Assembly (NCBI GenBank): GCA_041685075.1
Contig: JAWLGN010000082.1
Coordinates: forward strand, 1-19,163
Direction of reading: 5' to 3'
DNA: 19,163 nucleotides
DNA from: JAMCRM01 sp041685075
GTDB lineage: Bacteria > Acidobacteriota > Terriglobia > Bryobacterales > Bryobacteraceae
Under the pieces are notes generated by a model, which was given only the letters and a program-made list of their open reading frames with translations, made no database searches and was not told the origin of the DNA. Below, one piece after another: positions 7,852-15,501 of this stretch. The stretch's first letter is position 1. Each line of letters starts with the position of its first letter. A program made the translations under genes and the position numbers.

Positions 7852-10034
7852 ACCATGTGACCGTACGCTGGCTCCGGATCTCTATCACCGGAGCCGCCTT
7901 GCTTACCGCTCAAAACCAATCGCCGGTGATCACCCCCGCTGGGGTTGTGGATGCGGCGTCGTTCCGCCGCGAGCTGGCGCCCGGCTCGCTGGTCAGCATC
8001 TTCGGAACTTCGCTGGCCGCGGGCACCGCGCAGGCCGAGGGATTCCCGCTGCCCACCGTGCTGGACGGCGTGGCGGTGGAACTCGAGGACGGCGCCGGGG
8101 TGCAGCAGGCGCCGCTGCTGCTGGTCTCCCCCAACCAGATCAATGCCCAGATGCCGTACTATGGCGCCGGCGCGGAACTCTCGGTGCGGGTGCGGAATGC
8201 TGCGGGTGTGAGCAACACGGAGCGAGTCAAACTGGCGACCGCCGCGCCCGCCGTCTTCACCGGCGCCGAGGGCAGGCCGCTGGTGCTCCACGCCGACTAT
8301 TCCCTGGTGACCGCCGAATCGCCCGCCGACGCAGGCGAACCACTCATCCTATACCTCACCGGGCTGGGAGCCGTGGATCCCCCGCTGCCCGCGGGGCATT
8401 CCGGAGGCGACGGCGGCGCGGGCGGTCCGCTGAACCAGGCTGCGGAGACGGTGCGGGTTAGGGTGGCGGGCGAGCCCGCTCCCGTCTACTACTCCGGGCT
8501 GGCGCCCGGGTTCGCGGGACTCTATCAACTCAACTTCGCGCTTCCCGTGGCGGTCGACTCCGGCTTGCAGGACCTGGCGGTGGAGGCAGACGTGGGGCGT
8601 TCGCAGCCGGAGCTGCGGGTGAACGTGCTCAGCCGCGCGCCGCCGCGGCAGTACTGGGTGGCGCCGGACGGCTCGCCGGCGGGCGACGGCAGTCCCGCGC
8701 AGCCCTGGGATCTGAAGACGGCGCTCTCGCCCGGGCGGCTCAAGCCCGGCGACACCGCCTGGCTGCTCAGCGGTGTCTACGGCGACGGCGGCACCATCGA
8801 GAGCCGGGCCGCCGGCACGCCGCAGCGGCCGGTCGTCATCCGGCAGGCCGGCGGGCACCGCGCCACCATCAACGGAGGGCTGGCCATCCACGGCCGCTAC
8901 GCCGTGTATTGGGGCTTCGAAGTCACCAACATCAACCCGGACCGCGGACCTTCCCGCGAGGTGCCCACCTGCATCAATACCTACGACGGCAGCGTGGGGG
9001 TGAAGCTCATCAACCTGGTGCTGCACGACTGCAACCAGGGCATCGGGTTCTGGGCCGGCGCGGAGAACGCCGAGGCCTACGGCAACATCATCTACCACAA
9101 TGGCTTCCAGGGCGACTCGCGCGGCCACGGCCACGGCATCTACACGCAGAACCGGAGCGGCACCAAAGTGATCGCCGATAACATCATCTTCAACCAGTTC
9201 GGCATGGGGATTCAGGCCTACGGCAGCAGCGACGCCTCGGTAGAAGGCTACCAGGTGGAGGGCAATATCGTTTTCAATAACGGCTCGATCTCGAACAACG
9301 GGAACAACGTGGATAACCTGCTGTTCGCCATCGGGCTGCCCATGTCGCGCATCCGCATCGAGAATAACTATACCTATCACACGCCGGAAACCAACAAAGG
9401 CTACTCGCGGCTGGGATGGGCGCTGAGCGATGCGGCCAACCGGGACGTGGTGGTACGGCGGAACTACTGGATCGGCGGGCAGTCTTCGGTGGAACTGTGG
9501 AACTGGGCCAGCGTGGCCTTCACCGAGAACACCTGCTACTCGAACAACGCGCTGGATACCATCCTTTCGCTGCGGCCGGAGCAGAGCACCGGGCCGTACT
9601 CCTGGGACCGCAACACCTACTACGGCGCGGGTAAGTTCCGCTTCGGGACCCAGAACCACGACTGGAACGAGTGGCGGCAGTTGACGGGGCTGGACGGGGC
9701 GAGCCGGTTCATCCCGGGGCGACCCTCCGGCACCTGGAGCTTCGTGCGTCCGAACAAGTACGAGCCGGGCCGGGCGCATATCGCGATCTACAACTGGAGC
9801 CGGACGGATGCGGTGAACGTGGATCCCGCCGGCGCCCTGGAGCCGGGCCAGGAGTACGAGGTGCGGGATGCGCAGGACTTTTTCGGGGAGCCGGTGGCTG
9901 AGGGGGTGTACCAGGGCGGCAGCATTTCGATTCCGATGAAGGGCCGCCAGCCGGTAGCGCCGCGAGGCACGGTGCCCTCCCCACCCTCCCACACCTGCCC
10001 CGAGTTCGGCGCCTTCGTGCTGCTGAAGAAATGA
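7848..10034 (+). CDS. Putatively exported protein: N-terminal TIGR03437 domain fused to a right-handed parallel beta-helix
   Basis: This 728-residue protein starts with a short, weak signal-like stretch (WLRISITGAALLTA, residues 8-21). Residues about 24-262 match the TIGR03437 domain of Solibacter-type bacteria: LAPGSLVSIFGTSLA, LLLVSPNQINAQMPY, YLTGLGAVDPPLPAG and APGFAGLYQLNFALP. From residue 268 (QYWVAPDGS) a parallel beta-helix begins, marked by repeating short strands such as NIIYHNGFQG, NIIFNQFGMGI, NIVFNNGSI and NNYTYHT. A C-terminal beta-sandwich (residues about 640-728) closes the protein. Such helices occur in polysaccharide lyases, epimerases and glycan-binding proteins. No catalytic set could be assigned with confidence. 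It starts with ATGA coupling to a glycosyltransferase, so acting on the glycan of this operon is a fair inference. Confidence 0.85.
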   Translation: MNHVTVRWLRISITGAALLTAQNQSPVITPAGVVDAASFRRELAPGSLVSIFGTSLAAGTAQAEGFPLPTVLDGVAVELEDGAGVQQAPLLLVSPNQINAQMPYYGAGAELSVRVRNAAGVSNTERVKLATAAPAVFTGAEGRPLVLHADYSLVTAESPADAGEPLILYLTGLGAVDPPLPAGHSGGDGGAGGPLNQAAETVRVRVAGEPAPVYYSGLAPGFAGLYQLNFALPVAVDSGLQDLAVEADVGRSQPELRVNVLSRAPPRQYWVAPDGSPAGDGSPAQPWDLKTALSPGRLKPGDTAWLLSGVYGDGGTIESRAAGTPQRPVVIRQAGGHRATINGGLAIHGRYAVYWGFEVTNINPDRGPSREVPTCINTYDGSVGVKLINLVLHDCNQGIGFWAGAENAEAYGNIIYHNGFQGDSRGHGHGIYTQNRSGTKVIADNIIFNQFGMGIQAYGSSDASVEGYQVEGNIVFNNGSISNNGNNVDNLLFAIGLPMSRIRIENNYTYHTPETNKGYSRLGWALSDAANRDVVVRRNYWIGGQSSVELWNWASVAFTENTCYSNNALDTILSLRPEQSTGPYSWDRNTYYGAGKFRFGTQNHDWNEWRQLTGLDGASRFIPGRPSGTWSFVRPNKYEPGRAHIAIYNWSRTDAVNVDPAGALEPGQEYEVRDAQDFFGEPVAEGVYQGGSISIPMKGRQPVAPRGTVPSPPSHTCPEFGAFVLLKK

Positions 10035-10041
10035 AACGGCG

Positions 10042-11121
10042 ATGGAAGAAAAATCCGTGCTGATTGTTGGGAACCTGCTCTCCGGATCCGTGGGGAACCG
10101 CGCGGCAGGCGAGGAGATGGCAGAGCGATTGGCGGCGAGGGGGTGGACGGTGTGGAGCACCTCGACCCGGAAAACCAGGGCGCTGCGCCTCGGCGATATG
10201 CTCGTTACCTGCTGGCGGAGGCGCGGCGCCTACCGCGTGGCGCAGGTGGATGTCTTCAGCGGCCCGGCGTTCCGCTGGGCGGAGGCGGTTTGCGCGCTGT
10301 TGCGGGCGCTGGAGAAACCCTACGTCGTGGTGCTGCGGGGCGGGGGACTGCCCCGGTTCGCCGCGCACCATGGGCGGCGTGTGGCGCGCCTGCTGGCCGG
10401 AGCCGCTGCGGTGACGGCGCCCTCAGGCTACCTGGTGGAGCGGCTGGCCGGAATCCGCGGAGACATTCAACTCGTGCCCAACGCACTCGAACTCGCGGAT
10501 TATCCCTTCCGTTTGCGCGACACCGTGCGGCCCAGGTTGGTATGGGTGCGCTCCTTCCACGAAATCTACAGGCCCTCGGCGGCCGTAGAGGTGCTGGCGC
10601 TCGTGAGGCGCGACTTCCCCGACGCCGAACTGGTGATGGTGGGGCCGGACAAGGGCGACGGCAGCCTGGAGCGCGCCGCCGCCACCGCCCGCCGGCTCGA
10701 GGTGGCCGGCCGCGTCACCTTCGCCGGCGCCGTTCCCAAGAAGGAGATGGCGCGCTGGATCGATCGCGGCGACGTCTTTCTGAATACCGCCGCGGTGGAC
10801 AACACTCCCGTGACCGTGATGGAAGCGATGGCCTGCGGCGCCTGCCTGGTGACCACCGGTGCCGGCGGAATCCCCTGGCTGCTGGTCCATGAGCGCGATG
10901 CCCTGACCGTGCCCGTGGACGACCCCGCGGCCATGGCCGCCGCCGTGCGCCGGCTCATCCTGGAACCGGGGCTGGCCGCGCGCCTCTCCGCGGGCGCGCG
11001 CGCCGCCGCGCTGGCCTGGGACTGGAGCGCGGTGCTGGACGCCTGGGAACGCACGCTGCTCTCGCTCGGCCGAAACCTGCCCGGCGTGTGTGCCGCCGGC
11101 GAGCGCAGCTTTCAGAGTTAG
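10042..11121 (+). CDS. GT4-family glycosyltransferase
   Basis: This 359-residue GT-B protein begins SVLIVGNLLSGSVGNRAAGE, a P-loop-like glycine turn typical of GT4 enzymes. The middle contains YVVVLRGGGLPRFAAHHGRR and AVTAPSGYLVERL. The donor-binding half has RLVWVRSFHEIYRPSAAVEV, AELVMVGPDKGDGSLER and VTFAGAVPKKEMARWI. Asp253 replaces the first Glu of the E-x7-E motif (DNTPVTVME, Glu261), a known variant in GT4 enzymes. It starts only 7 bp after the beta-helix gene. No strong Shine-Dalgarno sequence is visible, so it probably depends on ribosomes arriving from upstream. It is part of the same glycan-building pathway; the sugar is unknown. Confidence 0.92.
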   Translation: MEEKSVLIVGNLLSGSVGNRAAGEEMAERLAARGWTVWSTSTRKTRALRLGDMLVTCWRRRGAYRVAQVDVFSGPAFRWAEAVCALLRALEKPYVVVLRGGGLPRFAAHHGRRVARLLAGAAAVTAPSGYLVERLAGIRGDIQLVPNALELADYPFRLRDTVRPRLVWVRSFHEIYRPSAAVEVLALVRRDFPDAELVMVGPDKGDGSLERAAATARRLEVAGRVTFAGAVPKKEMARWIDRGDVFLNTAAVDNTPVTVMEAMACGACLVTTGAGGIPWLLVHERDALTVPVDDPAAMAAAVRRLILEPGLAARLSAGARAAALAWDWSAVLDAWERTLLSLGRNLPGVCAAGERSFQS

Positions 11122-11126
11122 GAGGT
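11121..11126 (+). promoter_or_regulatory. Ribosome binding site GGAGGT deciding a GTG start
   Basis: GGAGGT begins at the last base of the upstream TAG stop and sits 5 nt before the GTG at 11132. It is the clearest Shine-Dalgarno sequence in the polysaccharide operon. It fixes the start of the ExoA-like gene, although the frame is open to 11090. Confidence 0.75.
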
Positions 11127-11131
11127 GCGGC

Positions 11132-12190
11132 GTGTCCCGGGCGTCCACAGTCTCGGTGGTGGTGCCGTGCCGCAACGAGATCCGCTTCATCCATCCGTTC
11201 ATGCGCTCGCTCCTGGCGCAGCGGTTGCCGCTGGGCGTGGAGATGGAAATCCTCATCGCCGATGGGATGAGCGAGGACGGCACCCGCGCCGTACTGGAAG
11301 CTTACAGTGCCGCGCACCCCTCGATCACGGTGCTGGACAACCCGGGGAAGATCGTCTCTCCGGGGCTGAACGAGTGCATCCGGCGCGCGCGCGGCGAGGT
11401 CGTCGTGCGGATGGACGTGCACTCGGAGTACGCGCCCGATTACGTCCGCCGCTGCCTGGAGGTGCTGGAGGCGAGCGGTGCGCAGAACGTGGGCGGCCCG
11501 GCCCGCACCATGGCGCGCGGCTACATGCAAAAGGCCATCGCGCTGGCCTACCACTCGGGCTTCGCCTGCGGCGGCGCGCGTTTCCATGATCCGTCGTATG
11601 AGGGCTGGGTGGATACCGTAACCTTCGGCTGCTGGCGCAAGCGCACCCTGGAGGAACTGGGGCTGTTCGACGAGGCGCTGGTGCGCAACCAGGACGATGA
11701 GTTGAACCTGCGGCTGGTGCGCGGCGGCGGGCGCATCTGGCAGTCGCCGCGAATCCGCTGCTGGTTCAAGCCGCGCGCCACGCTGGCCGGGCTGTTCCGC
11801 CAGTACGCGCAGTACGGGTACTGGAAGGTGTACGTGATCCGCAGGCACAGGCTGCCGGCCTCGGTGCGGCACCTGGTGCCGGCGGCACTCGTGGGCAGCC
11901 TGCTGCTGCTGGGGGCGGCGGCGCCGTTCAGCGCCGCGGCGGCCGGGCTGCTGGCGCTTGCTCTGGCGGCTTACGGCGTCGCGGCACTGGTGGCCACGGC
12001 GCTCGCCTGCCGCGGTATCTTACGCCTGCGGTACGCGCCGGTCATGCCCCTGGTCTTCGCGGTGTATCACTTCTCGTATGGGCTCGGGTTTCTGGCGGGC
12101 TTAGGGCGCCTGCTGCGGGAGCCGGGATGGGGGCGGCCCGCAGCCGCGGCGGCGCGCGTTTCGCTATCCAGCGGAGGCCCGCGAGGGTAG
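11132..12190 (+). CDS. ExoA-like membrane GT2 glycosyltransferase
   Basis: This 352-residue protein resembles succinoglycan ExoA-type GT2 enzymes, which add a sugar to a lipid-linked glycan at the inner membrane. The GT-A domain starts VSVVVPCRNEIRFI, continues with MEILIADGMSEDGTR and shows the D-x-H metal site RMDVHSEYAPDYV (Asp95). NQDDELNLRL (Asp188-Glu190) holds the probable catalytic residues. From about residue 248 two long hydrophobic segments and a third one, MPLVFAVYHFSYGLGFLAGL, anchor it in the membrane. The GTG start is chosen because a strong GGAGGT precedes it and the domain begins directly after. It is the last gene of the operon. Its 3' end runs 27 bp into the convergent ROK kinase gene. 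Confidence 0.9.
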   Translation: MSRASTVSVVVPCRNEIRFIHPFMRSLLAQRLPLGVEMEILIADGMSEDGTRAVLEAYSAAHPSITVLDNPGKIVSPGLNECIRRARGEVVVRMDVHSEYAPDYVRRCLEVLEASGAQNVGGPARTMARGYMQKAIALAYHSGFACGGARFHDPSYEGWVDTVTFGCWRKRTLEELGLFDEALVRNQDDELNLRLVRGGGRIWQSPRIRCWFKPRATLAGLFRQYAQYGYWKVYVIRRHRLPASVRHLVPAALVGSLLLLGAAAPFSAAAAGLLALALAAYGVAALVATALACRGILRLRYAPVMPLVFAVYHFSYGLGFLAGLGRLLREPGWGRPAAAAARVSLSSGGPRG

Positions 12191-13114
12191 GGCGCTATGC
12201 GCCAGGGCGGCGGCGCCGATCACCCCGGCCTCGCCGGTGAGGGCGGTGGTCCGTATCTCTACTTCGCGAGCCAGGAGGCGCCGGGTGCGCGCGTGCACCT
12301 CGCGACGCAACGGCCCGAGCAGCATCTCTCCGGCGGCGGCCATCTGGCCGGCCAGGACGATCACTTCGGGGTCCAGCAGGTGGACCAGTCCCGCCAGCGC
12401 GCCGGCCAGGTACGCGGTTGCGGTCTCGAGGATCTCCCGGGCCACCGGATCGCCGCCCGCGGCGGCCTCGAAGACACGGCCGCAGGTGACGGGTCCCGCG
12501 GCCAGGTCCGTCTCCAGACCGCGATGGATAGCGGCTGCCGCGGCCGATTCGATGGCTCGCCCCGAGAAGCGCGTCTCCAGGCAGCCGCGGTTGCCGCAGA
12601 TGCACAGCGGGCCGGCGGGATCGACCGTGAGATGTCCCAGGTGCCCCGCCACCCCGGCGTGCCCGTGCAGCACCGTGCCGTTCGATAGCACCGCGCCGCC
12701 GACGCCCGTGCCGAGCGTGAGCAACAGGGCGTTGCGCCGCCCCCGCGCCGCGCCGAACATCATCTCGCCCGCCATTGCCGCGCGCGCGTCGTTGTCCGCG
12801 GCAATGGGAACGCCTGTGAAGCGCGCCGGATCGAGCATCCCGCTGAGCGCCACGCCCTCGAGGTAACGAACGCTGCCGGGCGAACGGAGGACGGTGGTGC
12901 TCGAGGCGTCGATGATGCCGCGGCAGCCGATCCCTACCGCCTGCGGAGGCGGCGCGCCGCTGAGCAGGTCGTTGAGCAACCGGCCTAGACTCTGGCGGAA
13001 GGCCGGAAGGCTGGCGGGCGTTTCGACGGCGCGGCAGCCGTGCAGCCGGCCGGCGCTATCCACCAGTCCCGCCTTGATCCTTGTCCCGCCGATGTCCACG
13101 CCCAGCGCGATCAT
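12164..13114 (-). CDS. ROK-family sugar kinase
   Basis: This 316-residue protein has the phosphate-binding start ALGVDIGGTRIKAGL (Asp7-Thr11) and the catalytic aspartate region IAADNDARAAMAGE (Asp109). The second nucleotide motif is LTLGTGVGGAV. The zinc site is complete: His161 with Cys171, Cys173 and Cys178 in CICGNRGCLE. It would phosphorylate a hexose or N-acetyl-hexosamine with ATP in the cytoplasm. The sugar-contacting ExGH motif is odd, reading HLGH, so His158 replaces the usual Glu. It lacks the N-terminal helix-turn-helix of ROK repressors such as NagC. Its ATG overlaps the TGA of the phosphotriesterase-like gene, placing it last in the leftward operon. Glucose, N-acetylglucosamine and N-acetylmannosamine are all possible substrates. 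Confidence 0.9.
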   Translation of the reverse strand: MIALGVDIGGTRIKAGLVDSAGRLHGCRAVETPASLPAFRQSLGRLLNDLLSGAPPPQAVGIGCRGIIDASSTTVLRSPGSVRYLEGVALSGMLDPARFTGVPIAADNDARAAMAGEMMFGAARGRRNALLLTLGTGVGGAVLSNGTVLHGHAGVAGHLGHLTVDPAGPLCICGNRGCLETRFSGRAIESAAAAAIHRGLETDLAAGPVTCGRVFEAAAGGDPVAREILETATAYLAGALAGLVHLLDPEVIVLAGQMAAAGEMLLGPLRREVHARTRRLLAREVEIRTTALTGEAGVIGAAALAHSALPSRASAG

Positions 13115-14073
13115 GTCTTGCTCCGGAAGGCGTAGGCGCGGGCGGGATTATCCACGAAGATGGCCGCCCGGTCCTCGTCCCGCAGGCCGGCCGCGCGCAG
13201 CGAATCCCAGAATTCGGTGAGCAGGAAGCTCAGCCCCGGCTTGCCGCCGTAGTGCTTCCAGTAGCGGCGCCGCGCGGCGTCCATTCCCAGCATCACCTGG
13301 GCGCCCCGCCCCTGCTCGAACAGATACACCACCAGGTCGCGCGTGGGATTGCCCCGCTCCGCGGGCCACCGAAAGGCCGAATCGAACTCCACGAATACGC
13401 CCGTCGCGAGTATCTCCAGATGATACTGCCGGTCCGGCCGCCTGTCGGTATGGGAGAGCACCACGTGGGCGGGTTCCACCCCCAGCCTGCCGAATAATTC
13501 CATCTGCTCGAGCGCGGCCGTGCCCTGCTCGGTGTGGGTGAGGATGGGGGCCCCAGTGGCGTGGTGCGCCGCGGAGGCCGCCTCGAAGATCTTCTCCTCG
13601 TGCGCGTCGATCCGGCCGGCGCCGCTCGCCACCTTGATGACCCCGCAGCGGTGGGGCAGGCGCTCGATCGAGGGGCCGCCGTAGTCGTTGGCGTCGGCTC
13701 CGTCTTCAATGTCGGCGATGAACAGCCGCGCGAGGTCGGCCGCGGGAAGGCGCTCGCTCCAGTGACCCGGGGGATAGTATTTCGCCAGGTGCAGGCCCGT
13801 GGGCGCCACGATGTGAACCCCGGAGCCGCGGGAGATCTCCGCCAGTTTGGCCACGTTGCGGCCGGAGTCGCAGGGCATGGAGTCCACCATGGCGCGGCCA
13901 CCCGCGCGATGGAACTCGCACAGCTCCTCGATAGCGGCGGGAACCGAGTCGATCTGAAAATCCGGCGTAGCGAAGGTGGTGAAGCTGCGGTCGATGTAGA
14001 TGTGCTCGTGCGCGTAGCACACCCCTAGCTCCGAGGCTGGAATGTCGCCCAGCACGGTCCTGACGAACGTCAT
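13111..14073 (-). CDS. Phosphotriesterase-family metal hydrolase, probable lactonase
   Basis: This 320-residue amidohydrolase-superfamily TIM barrel has the full binuclear metal set. His22 and His24 lie in YAHEHIYID, the bridging carboxylated Lys147 in GVIKVASGAG, His180 in ILTHTEQG, His208 in VLSHTDRRPD and Asp265 in LGMDAARR. Most members of this family with known natural substrates open lactones, including phosphorylated sugar lactones in Listeria and Mycoplasma homologues. Surrounded by sugar dehydrogenases and a kinase, a sugar-lactone hydrolase is the best guess; this is inference. The ATG at 14073 overlaps the upstream TGA as ATGA and is right before the conserved VRTVLGDIPASELG. The frame remains open further upstream without homology. 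The gene ends in an ATGA overlap with the ROK kinase. Confidence 0.92.
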   Translation of the reverse strand: MTFVRTVLGDIPASELGVCYAHEHIYIDRSFTTFATPDFQIDSVPAAIEELCEFHRAGGRAMVDSMPCDSGRNVAKLAEISRGSGVHIVAPTGLHLAKYYPPGHWSERLPAADLARLFIADIEDGADANDYGGPSIERLPHRCGVIKVASGAGRIDAHEEKIFEAASAAHHATGAPILTHTEQGTAALEQMELFGRLGVEPAHVVLSHTDRRPDRQYHLEILATGVFVEFDSAFRWPAERGNPTRDLVVYLFEQGRGAQVMLGMDAARRRYWKHYGGKPGLSFLLTEFWDSLRAAGLRDEDRAAIFVDNPARAYAFRSKT

Positions 14074-15404
14074 GCGGCCTCCGGTAGTTCCAGAATGGCG
14101 CCTCCGGTACGAAGCGCTTCCCGCAGACGGCCGAGGTGCAGTTCGGCGGGCGTGGTTCGCTCCGCGCAGGCCATCGCGGCCGCGGTGCCTGCCGCCTGCC
14201 CCATGGCCATGCACTGCGCCATGGAACGCACGCTGGCGTGCGCATCGTGGGTGGCGGAGAAGCATCGTCCCGCCACCAGCAGGTTCGAAACCTCGCGCGG
14301 CAGCAGCGTGCGGAACGGAATCCCCACGCACTGGCCGTCGGGAAGGTACTCCCAGCGGGTATCGGCGCCGGCATGGTGGTCTTCGATGGGCGCGCCGCAC
14401 AGCCCTATGCCATCGTCGAACTGCCGCGCGCCGAGCACGTCTTCGCGGGTCAGGATATATTGCCCCGCCAGCCTGCGGGTCTCCCGGACCCCTATCTGGG
14501 TGCTGAATCCCGCCAGGTGCGCTCCCGCGTAGCCCGGGATGCGGTCCCGGAGGAAGCGCGCGTACTCGATGGCCTGCCGCCGTCCTTCCACTTCGGCGTC
14601 GGTCAGGAAGAGGGAGTTCGCGGCGTTCACGTACTCTCCGGCGCTGGTGCCGCAGGAGGCCACCCGAGTCATGTTGGTGGCCATCATTCCCGGGATGGTG
14701 GTGACGTGGTCGCTTCCTTCGCGGCGCGGCAGGCGGTAGGCGCCGCTCTCGGAGGCCTCCCGCATCCGCGCGTGGAAGTCGGCTTTCCCGATGGTCTTGC
14801 GCTGCGCCTGGTCCACGTTGCACATCCGGAAGGTGGTCGTAAGAAGCTGCGCCGGCTCGGACTGCCCGGCGAATTGGAGCGGCGCGCCGGCAAACCAGCA
14901 CAGGTCGGCGTCGCCGGTGGCATCCACAAAGACGCGCGCGCCGAGGCGCGCCCGCCCGGTCGTGGTGGCCAGAACGAGCCCCTCGATGCCGCCGTCCCGC
15001 ACCTCCACGTCCTGCACCCAGGCGTGCATCAGGAGCCGCACGCCCGCTTCGAGCGCCAGTTCTTCCCAGACCACCTTCAGATACTCGGGATGATAGGTGA
15101 CGCCGGTGCCCGCGCCATAGGTGTTGGGCCGCTCGAAACAGGCGTCGAAGCGCTCGAGCCTCGCCACCACGTCGTCGGCAATCCCGCCCACCACTTTGCG
15201 GGCCCGCGAGCCCGGGGTGTAGAAGCCGTAGAAGGTATCCAGCACCGCCGTGCTGGTGCCGCCCAGAAAACCGTAGCGCTCAATCAGCACCGTGCGGGCG
15301 CCCGCGCGGGCGGAGGCAATGGCCGCCACCGCGCCCGCCGAACCCGCTCCGGCTACCGCCACGTCGCACTCGATCAGGTTGTTGAGGTCCCTCGTGTAGA
15401 TCAA
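14070..15404 (-). CDS. FAD-dependent oxidoreductase (FAD_oxidored family)
   Basis: This 444-residue flavoprotein has the Rossmann FAD motif CDVAVAGAGSAGAVAAIASA (Gly19, Gly21, Gly24), with Glu42 ending the second strand (TVLIERYGFLGG). A further FAD-contact motif is VFVDATGDADLCW. LVAGRCFSATHDAHASVRSM and GQAAGTAAAM near the C-terminus are typical of PF12831 proteins. Such enzymes are common in sugar-utilisation loci of Acidobacteria and Planctomycetes, usually with unknown substrate. It is the first gene of the leftward operon and overlaps the hydrolase start as ATGA. No ATG exists between the upstream in-frame stop and the FAD motif. The TTG at 15404 is therefore the best start, though it lies only 8 nt from the -10 box. 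Confidence 0.87.
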   Translation of the reverse strand: MIYTRDLNNLIECDVAVAGAGSAGAVAAIASARAGARTVLIERYGFLGGTSTAVLDTFYGFYTPGSRARKVVGGIADDVVARLERFDACFERPNTYGAGTGVTYHPEYLKVVWEELALEAGVRLLMHAWVQDVEVRDGGIEGLVLATTTGRARLGARVFVDATGDADLCWFAGAPLQFAGQSEPAQLLTTTFRMCNVDQAQRKTIGKADFHARMREASESGAYRLPRREGSDHVTTIPGMMATNMTRVASCGTSAGEYVNAANSLFLTDAEVEGRRQAIEYARFLRDRIPGYAGAHLAGFSTQIGVRETRRLAGQYILTREDVLGARQFDDGIGLCGAPIEDHHAGADTRWEYLPDGQCVGIPFRTLLPREVSNLLVAGRCFSATHDAHASVRSMAQCMAMGQAAGTAAAMACAERTTPAELHLGRLREALRTGGAILELPEAA

Positions 15405-15407
15405 TAG

Positions 15408-15475
15408 GATCGAGTATAGACGCCAAGATGGATCATTTCAAGCAAAAACGATCAGCTCCGTTGACAAATCCGATC
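15408..15475. promoter_or_regulatory. Candidate operator region with four GATC tetramers
   Basis: GATC occurs at 15408, 15431, 15450 and 15472, with steps of 23, 19 and 22 bp, so roughly one site every two helical turns on one DNA face. The sites span both divergent promoters. Because the adjacent gene encodes a DeoR-family repressor, this is the natural place for its operators. The exact binding motif is not evident, and GATC alone may not be it. Confidence 0.35.
15413..15441 (-). promoter_or_regulatory. Promoter for the leftward FAD oxidoreductase operon
   Basis: On the minus strand TTGAAA (15441-15436) is followed by a 17-nt spacer and TATACT (15418-15413). This is a good match to the sigma70 consensus with ideal spacing. 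Transcription would start near 15406, just before the TTG start codon at 15404, giving an almost leaderless mRNA. The start point is predicted only. Confidence 0.6.
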
Positions 15476-15490
15476 CGCCTCTGGCACACT
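15461..15490 (+). promoter_or_regulatory. Possible promoter for the rightward regulator operon
   Basis: A perfect TTGACA (15461-15466) is followed after 18 nt by CACACT (15485-15490), a poor -10 box with 3 of 6 matches. If used, transcription would begin about 5 nt before the ATG at 15502. No Shine-Dalgarno sequence is present there, which would fit a leaderless mRNA. Confidence 0.4.
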
Positions 15491-15501
15491 CGAACCTGAA
15501 C

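Noticed and set aside
8349..10160. 603-residue minus-strand open frame opposite the beta-helix gene
   Set aside because: It has no recognisable motif and low-complexity composition, and the plus strand holds a convincing domain architecture.
14074..14901. Possible N-terminal extension of the phosphotriesterase-like gene
   Set aside because: The extension is Arg- and Pro-rich shadow coding of the FAD oxidoreductase. The family domain starts at the ATG at 14073.
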